Assembly (NCBI GenBank): GCA_038232055.1 | Contig: JBBSIN010000040.1 | Span: 1-21,671, forward strand | Reading direction: 5' to 3' | Source of the DNA: JBBSIN01 sp038232055 | Lineage (GTDB): Bacteria > Actinomycetota > Actinomycetes > JADGOV01 | Length of the DNA: 21,671 nucleotides | Part shown: positions 15,604 to 21,671 of the stretch, in pieces | How positions within the stretch are numbered: position 1 is the stretch's first letter | Layout: each line of letters starts with the position of its first letter | The notes under the pieces: model-generated | Seen by the model: only the letters and a program-made list of their open reading frames with translations | Told to the model about the DNA's origin: nothing | Database searches by the model: none | Program-made: the position numbers and the translations under genes

Positions 15604-16274
15604 CTCGAGCCGCGCTCGAACCGGAATCCGACGCCGCGCACGGTCACGATGTAGTGCGGATCCGCTGCGTCGTCACCCAGCTTGCGACGCAGCCAGGAGA
15701 CGTGCATGTCGAGCGTCTTCGTGGAGCCCCACAGCGCCGAGCCCCACACCTCTCGCATGAGCCGGTCGCGGGTGACGACCGAGCCGGCGTCGCGAAGAAG
15801 CACCGCGAGAAGGTCGAACTCCTTGGTGGTCAGCGAGAGTTCCTCGTCCTGGCGCCACGCCCGCCGCGAGGCGAAGTCGATCCGTACGCCGTTGCTCCCC
15901 GCGACATCAGTGGGCCCGCGTCGCAGCAGCGCCCGTACCCGGGCGAGGAGCTCGGCCAGCCGGAACGGCTTGGCGACATAGTCGTCGGCTCCCGCGTCCA
16001 GCCCGACGACGACGTCGACCTCCTCGGCGCGCGCGGTCAACACCAGCACCGGCAGGCGTGGCGCCTGCTCCCGCAGCCGCCGGCACACCTCCAAGCCGTC
16101 CATGTCGGGCAGGCCGAGGTCGAGCACGACGAGCCCGACCTCGCCGCCGAGCGCGACCGCGAGCGCACTCGGGCCGTCGCCGTAGACGGACACCTGGTAA
16201 CCCTCCCGGCGAAGCGCACGGGCCAGCGGCTCCGAGATCGCCGCATCGTCCTCGGCGAGCAACACGGCGGTCAC
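15600..16274 (-). CDS. OmpR/PhoB-family response regulator
   Basis: A 224-residue DNA-binding regulator paired with the kinase encoded next. The receiver has D9/D10 (LAEDD), phospho-acceptor D52 (VVLDLGLP), T80 (VLTARAEE) and K102 (VAKPF). The winged helix (about 130-222) shows KEFDLLAVLLRDAGSVVTRDRL and LDMHVSWLRRKLGD. An ATG at 16283 would add three residues, but GTG 16274 is exactly seven bases after TAGCAT and matches the usual family opening (VTAVLLAEDD). The TAGCAT itself contains that ATG's first two bases. It lies 57 bases after the carboxyltransferase stop and probably has its own promoter. Targets unknown. Confidence 0.95.
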   Translation of the reverse strand: MTAVLLAEDDAAISEPLARALRREGYQVSVYGDGPSALAVALGGEVGLVVLDLGLPDMDGLEVCRRLREQAPRLPVLVLTARAEEVDVVVGLDAGADDYVAKPFRLAELLARVRALLRRGPTDVAGSNGVRIDFASRRAWRQDEELSLTTKEFDLLAVLLRDAGSVVTRDRLMREVWGSALWGSTKTLDMHVSWLRRKLGDDAADPHYIVTVRGVGFRFERGSS

Positions 16275-16281
16275 GTCGTTC

Positions 16282-16287
16282 ATGCTA
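16282..16287 (-). promoter_or_regulatory. Predicted -10 element of leaderless response-regulator promoter
   Basis: TAGCAT on the minus strand, seven bases (GAACGAC), then GTG 16274. If correct, the upstream in-frame ATG is part of the promoter and is not translated. Confidence 0.55.
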
Positions 16288-16331
16288 GGGGCGAGCGGTC
16301 CCGCGCGACATCACCGTCGCCGCCGAGCCGG

Positions 16332-17894
16332 TCAGACCGGGGTCACCCCGTGCCGGCGACGGGAGAAGGAGCGGTCCTTGCCGGCGTACGCCGCGTAGCG
16401 CCGGACCAGCTCGGCTCGAAGGTCCTCCGGCTGCAGGATCGCGTCGACGACCAGCTCGCTGGCCAGCCGGACGACGTCGATGTCCTCGTCGTACTCGGCC
16501 CGTTTCGCGGCGACGAACTCGTCGCGCTCCGCCTCGGGCAGTGCCGCAATCTTGTTGGCGTAGACCGCGTTGACTGCCGCCTCGGCGCCCATGACGGCGA
16601 TCATCGCGGTGGGCAGCGCGATCGTCGCGTCGGGCTCGAAGCCCGGGCCGGCCATCGCGTAGAGGCCGGCGCCGTACGCCTTGCGGACGATCACGCAGAT
16701 CTTCGGCACGGTCGCCGCGGAGACGGCGCTGATCATCTTCGCCCCGTGCCGGATGATCCCCTGCCGCTCGACCGCGGTGCCGACCATGAAACCGGGCACG
16801 TCGGAGAGGAACAGCAGCGGCACGTTGAAGGCGTCGCAGAGGTCGATGAACCGGGTCGCCTTGTCGGCGGAGTCCACGAACAGGACGCCGCCCTTGAACA
16901 TCGGGTTGTTCGCCACGACACCGACCACCGCGCCGTCCAGGCGGCCGAACCCGATCGTGAGCTCACGCGCCCACAGCGCGTGGACCTCCAGGAACGACTC
17001 GTCGTCGAGCAACCCCTTGACGTAGCGGCGCATGTCGAAGGCCTGCCGCTCGTTCGCCGGCACGAGCGCCCGCAGGTCGACCGGCTTCGGCTCCCGGCCC
17101 GGCTCGCGCGGCGGCGCGCCTTGCCAGTTCAGCGGCAGGTAGGACAGGTAGCGCCGGACCGTGCCCAGCGCCTCCTCCTCGGTCTTGGTGAGGAAGTGGC
17201 CGACGCCGGAGACCGAGCAGTGCATGCGCGCGCCGCCCATCTCCTCGAGGGTGGTCTTCTCCTTGACGACCATCTCGACCATGCGGGGCGAGCCGAGGTA
17301 CATCGAGGCGTTGCCCTCGACCATGACGACGACGTCGCAGAACGCCGGGATGTATGCGCCGCCCGCCGCGCTGGGGCCGAACAGCGCGCAGATCTGCGGA
17401 ATCGACCCACTGGCCCTGACCTGGGTATGGAAGATCTTCCCGGCCCCCCGCCGGCCGGGGAAGAGGTCGACCTGGTCGGTGATCCGGGCGCCCGCCGAGT
17501 CGACCAGGTAGATCATCGGTACGCCGGTCCGGTACGCCGTCTCGATGATTCGGATGATCTTCTCGACCGTGCGGGCGCCCCACGACCCGGCCTTGACCGT
17601 CGAGTCGTTGGCCATCACGCAGACCGCTCGCCCGTCGACGGTCGCCGTACCGGTGATCACCCCGTCGGCCGGGAGGTCGCCGGCGACGACGTTGGCGAAG
17701 AGCCCGTCCTCGACGAAGGACTCCCCGTCGACCAGCAGCCGAATCCGTTCGCGGGCGAACAGCTTGCCCTTCGTCGCGTTGGCGTCGTGATACTTCCGCG
17801 CGCCGCCGCTCTCGACCCGCTCCCTGAGCTCACCGAGATGCGGGTGCCCGCGCTCGTCGTGGGCGGGCGTGGTGGAGTTCGGATCAACGGTCAC
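16332..17894 (-). CDS. Acyl-CoA carboxylase carboxyltransferase (beta) subunit
   Basis: Transfers CO2 from carboxybiotin to an acyl-CoA (propionyl-, acetyl- or 3-methylcrotonyl-CoA type) in the cytoplasm. The 520 residues show two crotonase-fold halves: KLFARERIRLLVDG near 45, SAGARITDQVDLFPGRRGAGKIF, the first oxyanion loop FGPSAAGGAYIPAFCD, and in the second half PMFKGGVLFVDSADKATRFI, FLSDVPGFMVG and the second oxyanion region KAYGAGLYAMAGPGFEPD. No biotinylated alpha subunit is encoded in the window, so the partner must be elsewhere. The nearby HMG-CoA lyase and AUH-type hydratase favour the 3-methylcrotonyl-CoA (leucine) pathway, but propionyl-CoA specificity cannot be excluded. Start GTG 17894; divergent from the MFS gene. 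Confidence 0.93.
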   Translation of the reverse strand: MTVDPNSTTPAHDERGHPHLGELRERVESGGARKYHDANATKGKLFARERIRLLVDGESFVEDGLFANVVAGDLPADGVITGTATVDGRAVCVMANDSTVKAGSWGARTVEKIIRIIETAYRTGVPMIYLVDSAGARITDQVDLFPGRRGAGKIFHTQVRASGSIPQICALFGPSAAGGAYIPAFCDVVVMVEGNASMYLGSPRMVEMVVKEKTTLEEMGGARMHCSVSGVGHFLTKTEEEALGTVRRYLSYLPLNWQGAPPREPGREPKPVDLRALVPANERQAFDMRRYVKGLLDDESFLEVHALWARELTIGFGRLDGAVVGVVANNPMFKGGVLFVDSADKATRFIDLCDAFNVPLLFLSDVPGFMVGTAVERQGIIRHGAKMISAVSAATVPKICVIVRKAYGAGLYAMAGPGFEPDATIALPTAMIAVMGAEAAVNAVYANKIAALPEAERDEFVAAKRAEYDEDIDVVRLASELVVDAILQPEDLRAELVRRYAAYAGKDRSFSRRRHGVTPV

Positions 17895-17989
17895 GGAGCG
17901 AGCGTGCCAAAGCGCGCCGACCGGCGAGAAACCGGGTCGAGCGGCGCCGGCCCTGCTGGGACCATGCGTGCTGCTGAGACAGTGGGGGA

Positions 17990-19309
17990 GTGCCGACGTC
18001 CTCGCCCGAACAGCGCGAGGCCGTCGGCTTCGCGGAGTCGCCGGGCGGCACCGGTCCAGCCGGTCCGCCGCCGTCCCGGCTGCGGCGGGCGGCGCGCTCG
18101 CGTTTCGGCGGGCTGCCGGGGACGTTCTGGGTGGTCTGGGCCGGCAGCCTCGTCAACCGGCTCGGCACCTTTGTCGAGCCGTTCCTCGTCCTCTATCTGA
18201 CCCACGAACGCGGGATGTCGGTGGCGGCATCCGGCGGCGTGCTCACGGTGCTCGGCGTCGGTGGTCTCCTCTCCCAACCGGTCGGCGGCGCCTTGACCGA
18301 CCGACTCGGCCGGCGGGCGACGCTCGCCGGCGGCATGGTGGCCGCCGCCGGGGCGATGCTCCTGCTCGGCGCGGCGCGCGGGGCGGTCCTCATCACCGCG
18401 GCCGCCTTTGTCGTGGGGCTGACCATCGACCTCTACCGGCCGGCGTCGCAGGCACTCGTGGCCGACGTCGTACCGCCCGGGGAGCGGCCGCGGGCCTACG
18501 GCCTGCTGTTCTGGGCCGTCAACCTCGGCTGGGCCGTGGCGACCACGACCGCCGGAGTCCTCGCCCAGCACGGCTACACGTTGCTCTTCCTCGGCGACGC
18601 CGCGACGAGCTTGGTCTTCGGCTGTCTCGTCTGGCGGCTGGTGACCGAGCCGCCGCGAGCCGTCGCGCCAGCGCAGCACGGCGCTGGCGGCGGCTTCCGC
18701 GCGGCGTTGCGCGACCGGCCGTTCCTCGGCTTCATCGGTCTGCAGTTCCTCTACGCGTGCGTGCTCTTCCAGATCTTCGTCACCCTGCCGCTCTCGATGC
18801 GCGCCGACGGCCTCTCGACCGTCGACTACGGCATCGCCTTCGCGGTCAACGGGATCGTGATCGTTCTCGTGCAGCCGCTCGTCGTCGGCTGGCTCACCCG
18901 CCTGCCCCGGTCGCCGACCCTGGCCGTCGCGCAGCTCGCCCTCGGACTGGGCTTCGGGTCGGTCGCCTTCGCGTCAACGCTGACGTCGTACGCCCTCACC
19001 CTGGGCCTCGCGACGTTCGGGGAGATCGGTGTCTCGGCGGTCGCGTTGGCGCTGGTGGCCGACCTCGCGCCACCCCACCTGCGCGGTCGCTACTACGGGC
19101 TGTTCGGCCTGTCCTTCGGCTCGGCGGCGATCGTAGCTCCCGCGGTCGGTACGAGCGTCTTCGCCGCCTTTGGCGGCGACACCGTGTGGGCCGGCTGCGC
19201 CCTGCTCGGCATCGTCATGTTCCTCGGCCAGCTGGCATTGTCCTCATCGGTCTCCCGGCGCACGGCCGGCACCGCGGGAAAGATCCACCCGGAGCCGGTC
19301 GGGGGCTGA
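17990..19309 (+). CDS. MFS transporter (drug/metabolite exporter type)
   Basis: A 439-residue membrane protein with about twelve predicted helices in two halves. The first helix follows a cytoplasmic N-tail of about 45 residues (GTFWVVWAGSLVNRLGTFVEPF). The loop 2-3 motif GGALTDRLGRRATL is the MFS signature, and a weaker copy (LAPPHLRGRYYGLFG) appears in the second half. Closest in type to DHA1-like exporters; substrate unknown. Start GTG 17990 is the first in-frame start after a TGA (17975-17977) and is preceded by a G-rich stretch. The stop is at 19309, ten bases from a convergent gene. Confidence 0.9.
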   Translation: MPTSSPEQREAVGFAESPGGTGPAGPPPSRLRRAARSRFGGLPGTFWVVWAGSLVNRLGTFVEPFLVLYLTHERGMSVAASGGVLTVLGVGGLLSQPVGGALTDRLGRRATLAGGMVAAAGAMLLLGAARGAVLITAAAFVVGLTIDLYRPASQALVADVVPPGERPRAYGLLFWAVNLGWAVATTTAGVLAQHGYTLLFLGDAATSLVFGCLVWRLVTEPPRAVAPAQHGAGGGFRAALRDRPFLGFIGLQFLYACVLFQIFVTLPLSMRADGLSTVDYGIAFAVNGIVIVLVQPLVVGWLTRLPRSPTLAVAQLALGLGFGSVAFASTLTSYALTLGLATFGEIGVSAVALALVADLAPPHLRGRYYGLFGLSFGSAAIVAPAVGTSVFAAFGGDTVWAGCALLGIVMFLGQLALSSSVSRRTAGTAGKIHPEPVGG

Positions 19310-19325
19310 CCACTGTCGTCAGTGG
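19310..19325. terminator. Perfect hairpin between convergent genes
   Basis: CCACTG (19310-19315) and CAGTGG (19320-19325) form a six-base stem with a four-base loop, directly after the MFS stop and overlapping the stop codon of the opposing small membrane protein. No T-run is present; a bidirectional terminator or 3'-end stabiliser is plausible. Confidence 0.4.
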
Positions 19326-19549
19326 ACGTCCTCCATGATGCCGAGGGCCCAGCCGGCCGCACAGCCGAGCACGAACACCACGGCGCCCACGACGAGTAGG
19401 AGCGTCGAGTGCAGGGGAATCGCGACCGCGCCGATCGTGAAGCCGATGGCGATCACGGCCACGCAGACCCAGATCTTGTTCGGCGTCTGGTGTACGGCGG
19501 CACGCGACTCGCCGCCTTCCCGTGACCGCTGCGCCGACTGGCCAGCCAT
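19319..19549 (-). CDS. Small two-helix membrane protein
   Basis: A 76-residue protein. The charged N-tail (about 30 residues) is followed by helix one (IWVCVAVIAIGFTIGAVAI) and helix two (LLVVGAVVFVLGCAAGWAL), and it ends in MEDVH. It resembles the small actinobacterial two-helix proteins with an N-terminal His-x-x-Pro/Asn motif (here HQTPNKIW), but I cannot name the family securely. Start ATG 19549 has a good ribosome site (GGGAGGT, five bases before). The frame is open to 19705 but that would overlap the HMG-CoA lyase gene. It is 43 bases downstream of that gene on the same strand. Function unknown. Confidence 0.75.
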   Translation of the reverse strand: MAGQSAQRSREGGESRAAVHQTPNKIWVCVAVIAIGFTIGAVAIPLHSTLLLVVGAVVFVLGCAAGWALGIMEDVH

Positions 19550-19592
19550 GTCCGACCTCCCTGTTGACGTCGCGAGTATCCCGCAGCCGGCA

Positions 19593-20528
19593 TCACTGCT
19601 CGCAGGGCACGCCCTCGAGCGGCGTTCGCCGAGTCCGCGGACCGGCCCGCAGCACCTGCGAGGGGAGCTGGTGCCCGACCGCCTGTTCGGCCTCGGCCGC
19701 CGCATCGATCATCGCGGCGAGGTCGACGCCGGTCGCGACGCCCATGTCCTCGACCATGTGCACGAGTTCCTCGGTCGCGATGTTGCCGCTCGCCCCCGGC
19801 GCGTACGGACAGCCGCCGAGCCCGCCGACGCTGGCGTCGAAGTCCGCGACCCCGAGCTGCAACGCGGCCAGCACGTTGGCCAGGCCAGTCCCGCGGGTGT
19901 TGTGGAAGTGCAGGTTGAGCGGTGTCGCGGCGTACGCCGACCGGAACGCGCCCACCAGCCTGGTGACTCGCGTGGGGGTGGCCATCCCCGTCGTGTCGCC
20001 GAACGAGACGCCGTCGGCGCCGTCGCGCACCGCTTGTCCCGCGACGTCGACCACGCGTTCGACGGGGACGTCGCCCTCGTAGGGGCCGCCCCACGCCGTC
20101 GAGACGATGACCTGGCAGGTGGCGTCGGCGTCGTGGGCGACCTGCAGCAGGGCCGCGATGTCGTCGAGCGACTCCGCGGTGGACCGCTTGACGTTCTTGC
20201 GGTTGTGGGTGTCGGAGGCCGAGACGACCACCTCGATCTCCCGGAAGCCGGCGTCGAGCGCCCGCTGCGCGCCGCGGAGGTTGGGGACGAGCGCCGAGTA
20301 GCGAACGGCCGGGTTGCGTTCGATGAGCCGCCACACCTCGTCGGCGTCGGCCATCTGCGGAATCGCCTTGGGATGGACGAACGACACGGCCTCGATGCGG
20401 CGTACGCCGGTGCGCGACAGCGCGTCGATCAACCCAACTTTGGCGTCGGTAGGGATCGGTGCCTCGTTCTGGAGCCCGTCGCGCGGGCCGACCTCACGAA
20501 CGCTGACCGATGTGGGCAGGTCGCTCAC
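19593..20528 (-). CDS. mvaB: Hydroxymethylglutaryl-CoA lyase
   Basis: Splits HMG-CoA into acetoacetate and acetyl-CoA, the last step of leucine catabolism; cytoplasmic TIM barrel of the DRE-TIM family. The 311 residues have REVGPRDGLQNE with catalytic R16 and metal ligand D17, SFVHPKAIPQMAD, the metal-binding HFHNTRGTGLAN and the mobile catalytic-cysteine loop GGCPYAPGASGNIATEEL. The metal-motif residue after HxH is Asn where animal enzymes have Asp. Start GTG 20528 has a strong ribosome site (AGGAGGT, ending four bases before GTG). It is 25 bases downstream of the enoyl-CoA hydratase gene, so the two form an operon. Confidence 0.95.
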   Translation of the reverse strand: MSDLPTSVSVREVGPRDGLQNEAPIPTDAKVGLIDALSRTGVRRIEAVSFVHPKAIPQMADADEVWRLIERNPAVRYSALVPNLRGAQRALDAGFREIEVVVSASDTHNRKNVKRSTAESLDDIAALLQVAHDADATCQVIVSTAWGGPYEGDVPVERVVDVAGQAVRDGADGVSFGDTTGMATPTRVTRLVGAFRSAYAATPLNLHFHNTRGTGLANVLAALQLGVADFDASVGGLGGCPYAPGASGNIATEELVHMVEDMGVATGVDLAAMIDAAAEAEQAVGHQLPSQVLRAGPRTRRTPLEGVPCEQ

Positions 20529-20553
20529 GTCACCTCCTGGCGGGTCGCTTGGG

Positions 20554-21333
20554 TCAATTCCCGGGCCATTGCGGGCTGCGTTTCTGGTTGAACGCCGCGA
20601 TGCCCTCTCGCCGGTCCTCCGAAAACGCCGTTGCTCGCCAGGCGGCGTCCTCGACGTCGAGACCGGCCGGCAGGTCGAGGCTCAGGCCGCGGCGCAACGC
20701 CCGCTTGGCGTTGCAGACCCCGACCGGTGAGTTGCCGGCGATCAGCTGCCCGAGCTCGAGGGCCGTGTCGCGCGCCTGCCCGGCGCCGACCCGCCGGTCG
20801 ATCAACCCCATTCGCTCGGCCTCGTCGATGGCCACCTTGCGGCCGGTGAGCACGAGGTCGGCCGCGCGCGCGTAGCCAAGCCGGTGCAGTGCGAGCTGCG
20901 TGCCGCCGCCGCCGGGCACCAAACCCATGGTCACCTCCGGCAGTCCGAGCACCGCGGTCTCGTCCGCGACGATCAGGTCGCAGGAAAGCGCGAGTTCGCA
21001 ACCGCCGCCGAGCGCGAAGCCGTGCACGGCGGCGACCGTCGGCTGGGGGAGGTCGAGCAGGCCGCCGAACGCGGCGCGGAACACCGGGCGCTGACGCAGC
21101 AGCTCGGCATCGCTGAACGATGCCCGCTCTTTGAGGTCGGCGCCCACACAAAAGGCCTTTTCGCCGTTAGCCGAGAGCACGACGGCTCGCGCAGCGCGAT
21201 CGCCGGCCACCGCGGTGCACGCGTCGATCAGCGCCCGGGCCATGGCGGTCGACAACGCGTTGTGCGCTTGGGGGCGGTCGAGGACGATTTCGCGCACGTA
21301 TCCGTGCTCGCGCACCGAGACCTCGTCGCCCAC
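20554..21333 (-). CDS. Enoyl-CoA hydratase, AUH/methylglutaconyl-CoA hydratase type
   Basis: Hydrates an enoyl-CoA; cytoplasmic crotonase fold. The 259 residues have the first oxyanion segment FCVGADLKER (64-70), where GADLKER is typical of AUH-like methylglutaconyl-CoA hydratases. The second oxyanion/catalytic region is GFALGGGCELALSCDL with E113, and the second catalytic glutamate is E133 in LGLPEVTMGLVPGGGG. With the HMG-CoA lyase encoded just downstream, conversion of 3-methylglutaconyl-CoA to HMG-CoA is the likely job. Start GTG 21333 lies seven bases after TAGCGT, fitting a leaderless transcript; no Shine-Dalgarno is visible. Confidence 0.92.
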   Translation of the reverse strand: MGDEVSVREHGYVREIVLDRPQAHNALSTAMARALIDACTAVAGDRAARAVVLSANGEKAFCVGADLKERASFSDAELLRQRPVFRAAFGGLLDLPQPTVAAVHGFALGGGCELALSCDLIVADETAVLGLPEVTMGLVPGGGGTQLALHRLGYARAADLVLTGRKVAIDEAERMGLIDRRVGAGQARDTALELGQLIAGNSPVGVCNAKRALRRGLSLDLPAGLDVEDAAWRATAFSEDRREGIAAFNQKRSPQWPGN

Positions 21334-21340
21334 GTCCGGA

Positions 21341-21346
21341 ACGCTA
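21341..21346 (-). promoter_or_regulatory. Predicted -10 element of leaderless hydratase-lyase operon
   Basis: TAGCGT on the minus strand, seven bases (TCCGGAC), then GTG 21333. It implies the hydratase-lyase operon is transcribed independently of the gene at the right edge. Confidence 0.55.
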
Positions 21347-21412
21347 GCCGGTGAGAGGATCGCGCCGCGTCTGGCGCCCGCGGCCTCGCCAACAACAACA
21401 CGCCAGGCGAAG

Positions 21413-21545
21413 GAGATCGTTGGTCAGCCGCGCCGCCCGATGAGATCGTCGGCCCACCGCGCCCACCGCGCCCACCGCGAGACCACCCCCGCGAGATCAC
21501 CCGGCCTACCGCAACGCCCAGCGAGATCGTTTGGTCAGCCGCGCG
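21413..21545. repeat. Repeat-rich spacer with GAGATC motifs and a duplicated gene end
   Basis: GAGATC occurs at 21413, 21442, 21493 and 21523. The segment GAGATCGTTGGTCAGCCGCGC (from 21413) recurs from 21523 with one extra T. The second copy contains the stop of the right-edge gene. Between them are three tandem copies of CCCACCGCG at about 21453-21479. The 197 bases between the hydratase start and the right-edge gene hold no convincing gene. Confidence 0.75.
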
Positions 21546-21671
21546 CCGGAGCGTCGTACGCCGTCTCGTCCGGGTCGTCTCCCCAGCGCCGACGGCGCAA
21601 GTCGTCCTGGTCCATGAGGCGGTAGACCTCCCGCTGGACGTTCTCCACGCCAGGGATGTCGGCGAGGCTGA
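21535..21671 (-). CDS. C-terminal fragment of an unrecognised gene (cut by window edge)
   Basis: The minus strand reads an uninterrupted 44 codons from the window edge to TGA 21537-21535. The first part reads SLADIPGVENVQREVYRLMD and the tail has RRRRWGDDPDETAYDAP. It is acidic/basic, hydrophilic, and looks like a genuine protein tail with actinobacterial codon use. I do not recognise the family. It does not resemble the biotin-attachment end of an acyl-CoA carboxylase alpha subunit. Confidence 0.55.
   Translation of the reverse strand, partial: SLADIPGVENVQREVYRLMDQDDLRRRRWGDDPDETAYDAPARG

Noticed and set aside
15654..18200. Very long open frame (848 codons) on the plus strand opposite the response regulator and carboxyltransferase genes
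   Set aside because: It is antisense to two clearly recognised genes, has an arginine/histidine/aspartate-rich composition typical of GC-rich shadow frames, and shows no domain.

Overview
The window is high-GC DNA with dense, short-spaced genes, many GTG and TTG starts, and the conserved actinobacterial order prfB - ftsE - ftsX - smpB - ssrA. It is chromosomal DNA of an actinobacterium. A Propionibacteriales/Nocardioidaceae-like host is plausible, but the sequence alone does not settle the family.

Left part (1-7400): a complete tmRNA gene (minus strand, about 76-439) encodes a tag read as ADTKAPAFALAA. Its protein partner SmpB lies in the same window, inside a tight minus-strand operon: ftsE, ftsX, smpB, a lipobox-bearing class B penicillin-binding protein and a TIM-barrel amidohydrolase. 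A small plus-strand cupin gene sits between this operon and the tmRNA gene. prfB (release factor 2) is upstream and appears to have its own promoter. A 58-residue zinc-ribbon/membrane protein is encoded on the opposite strand between prfB and ftsE. Trans-translation (SmpB/tmRNA), termination (RF2) and septal wall work (FtsEX, PBP) are therefore packed together.

Middle (7400-14300): a membrane-anchored lipase-like alpha/beta hydrolase; a three-gene operon (LolA/RseB-fold secreted protein, ABC ATPase, ABC-2 type permease); then an irregular patch at about 11.1-12.6 kb. The patch holds a small helical protein, the three-frame wreck of a DNA methyltransferase, a Vsr-like DUF559 nuclease gene and a pair of 12-bp-arm palindromes. 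This is the most accessory-looking part of the window. An acyl-CoA dehydrogenase and a GtrA-family membrane protein follow, transcribed divergently.

Right part (14300-21671): an OmpR-type two-component system, an acyl-CoA carboxylase carboxyltransferase subunit, an MFS exporter, a small two-helix membrane protein, an HMG-CoA lyase and an AUH-type enoyl-CoA hydratase. With the acyl-CoA dehydrogenase these look like a dispersed branched-chain (leucine-type) acyl-CoA degradation set, but no biotin carboxylase subunit is visible. A repeat-rich spacer and the C-terminal 44 codons of an unrecognised gene close the window.

A recurring regulatory pattern is a TAnnnT -10 hexamer placed 6-7 bases before a start codon (ftsE, prfB, gtrA-like, response regulator, enoyl-CoA hydratase, RseB-like gene), as expected for leaderless mRNAs. 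It decides two start codons. I see no convincing complete novel defence or mobile system. The best leads are the broken methyltransferase locus and the palindrome pair beside the DUF559 nuclease gene.
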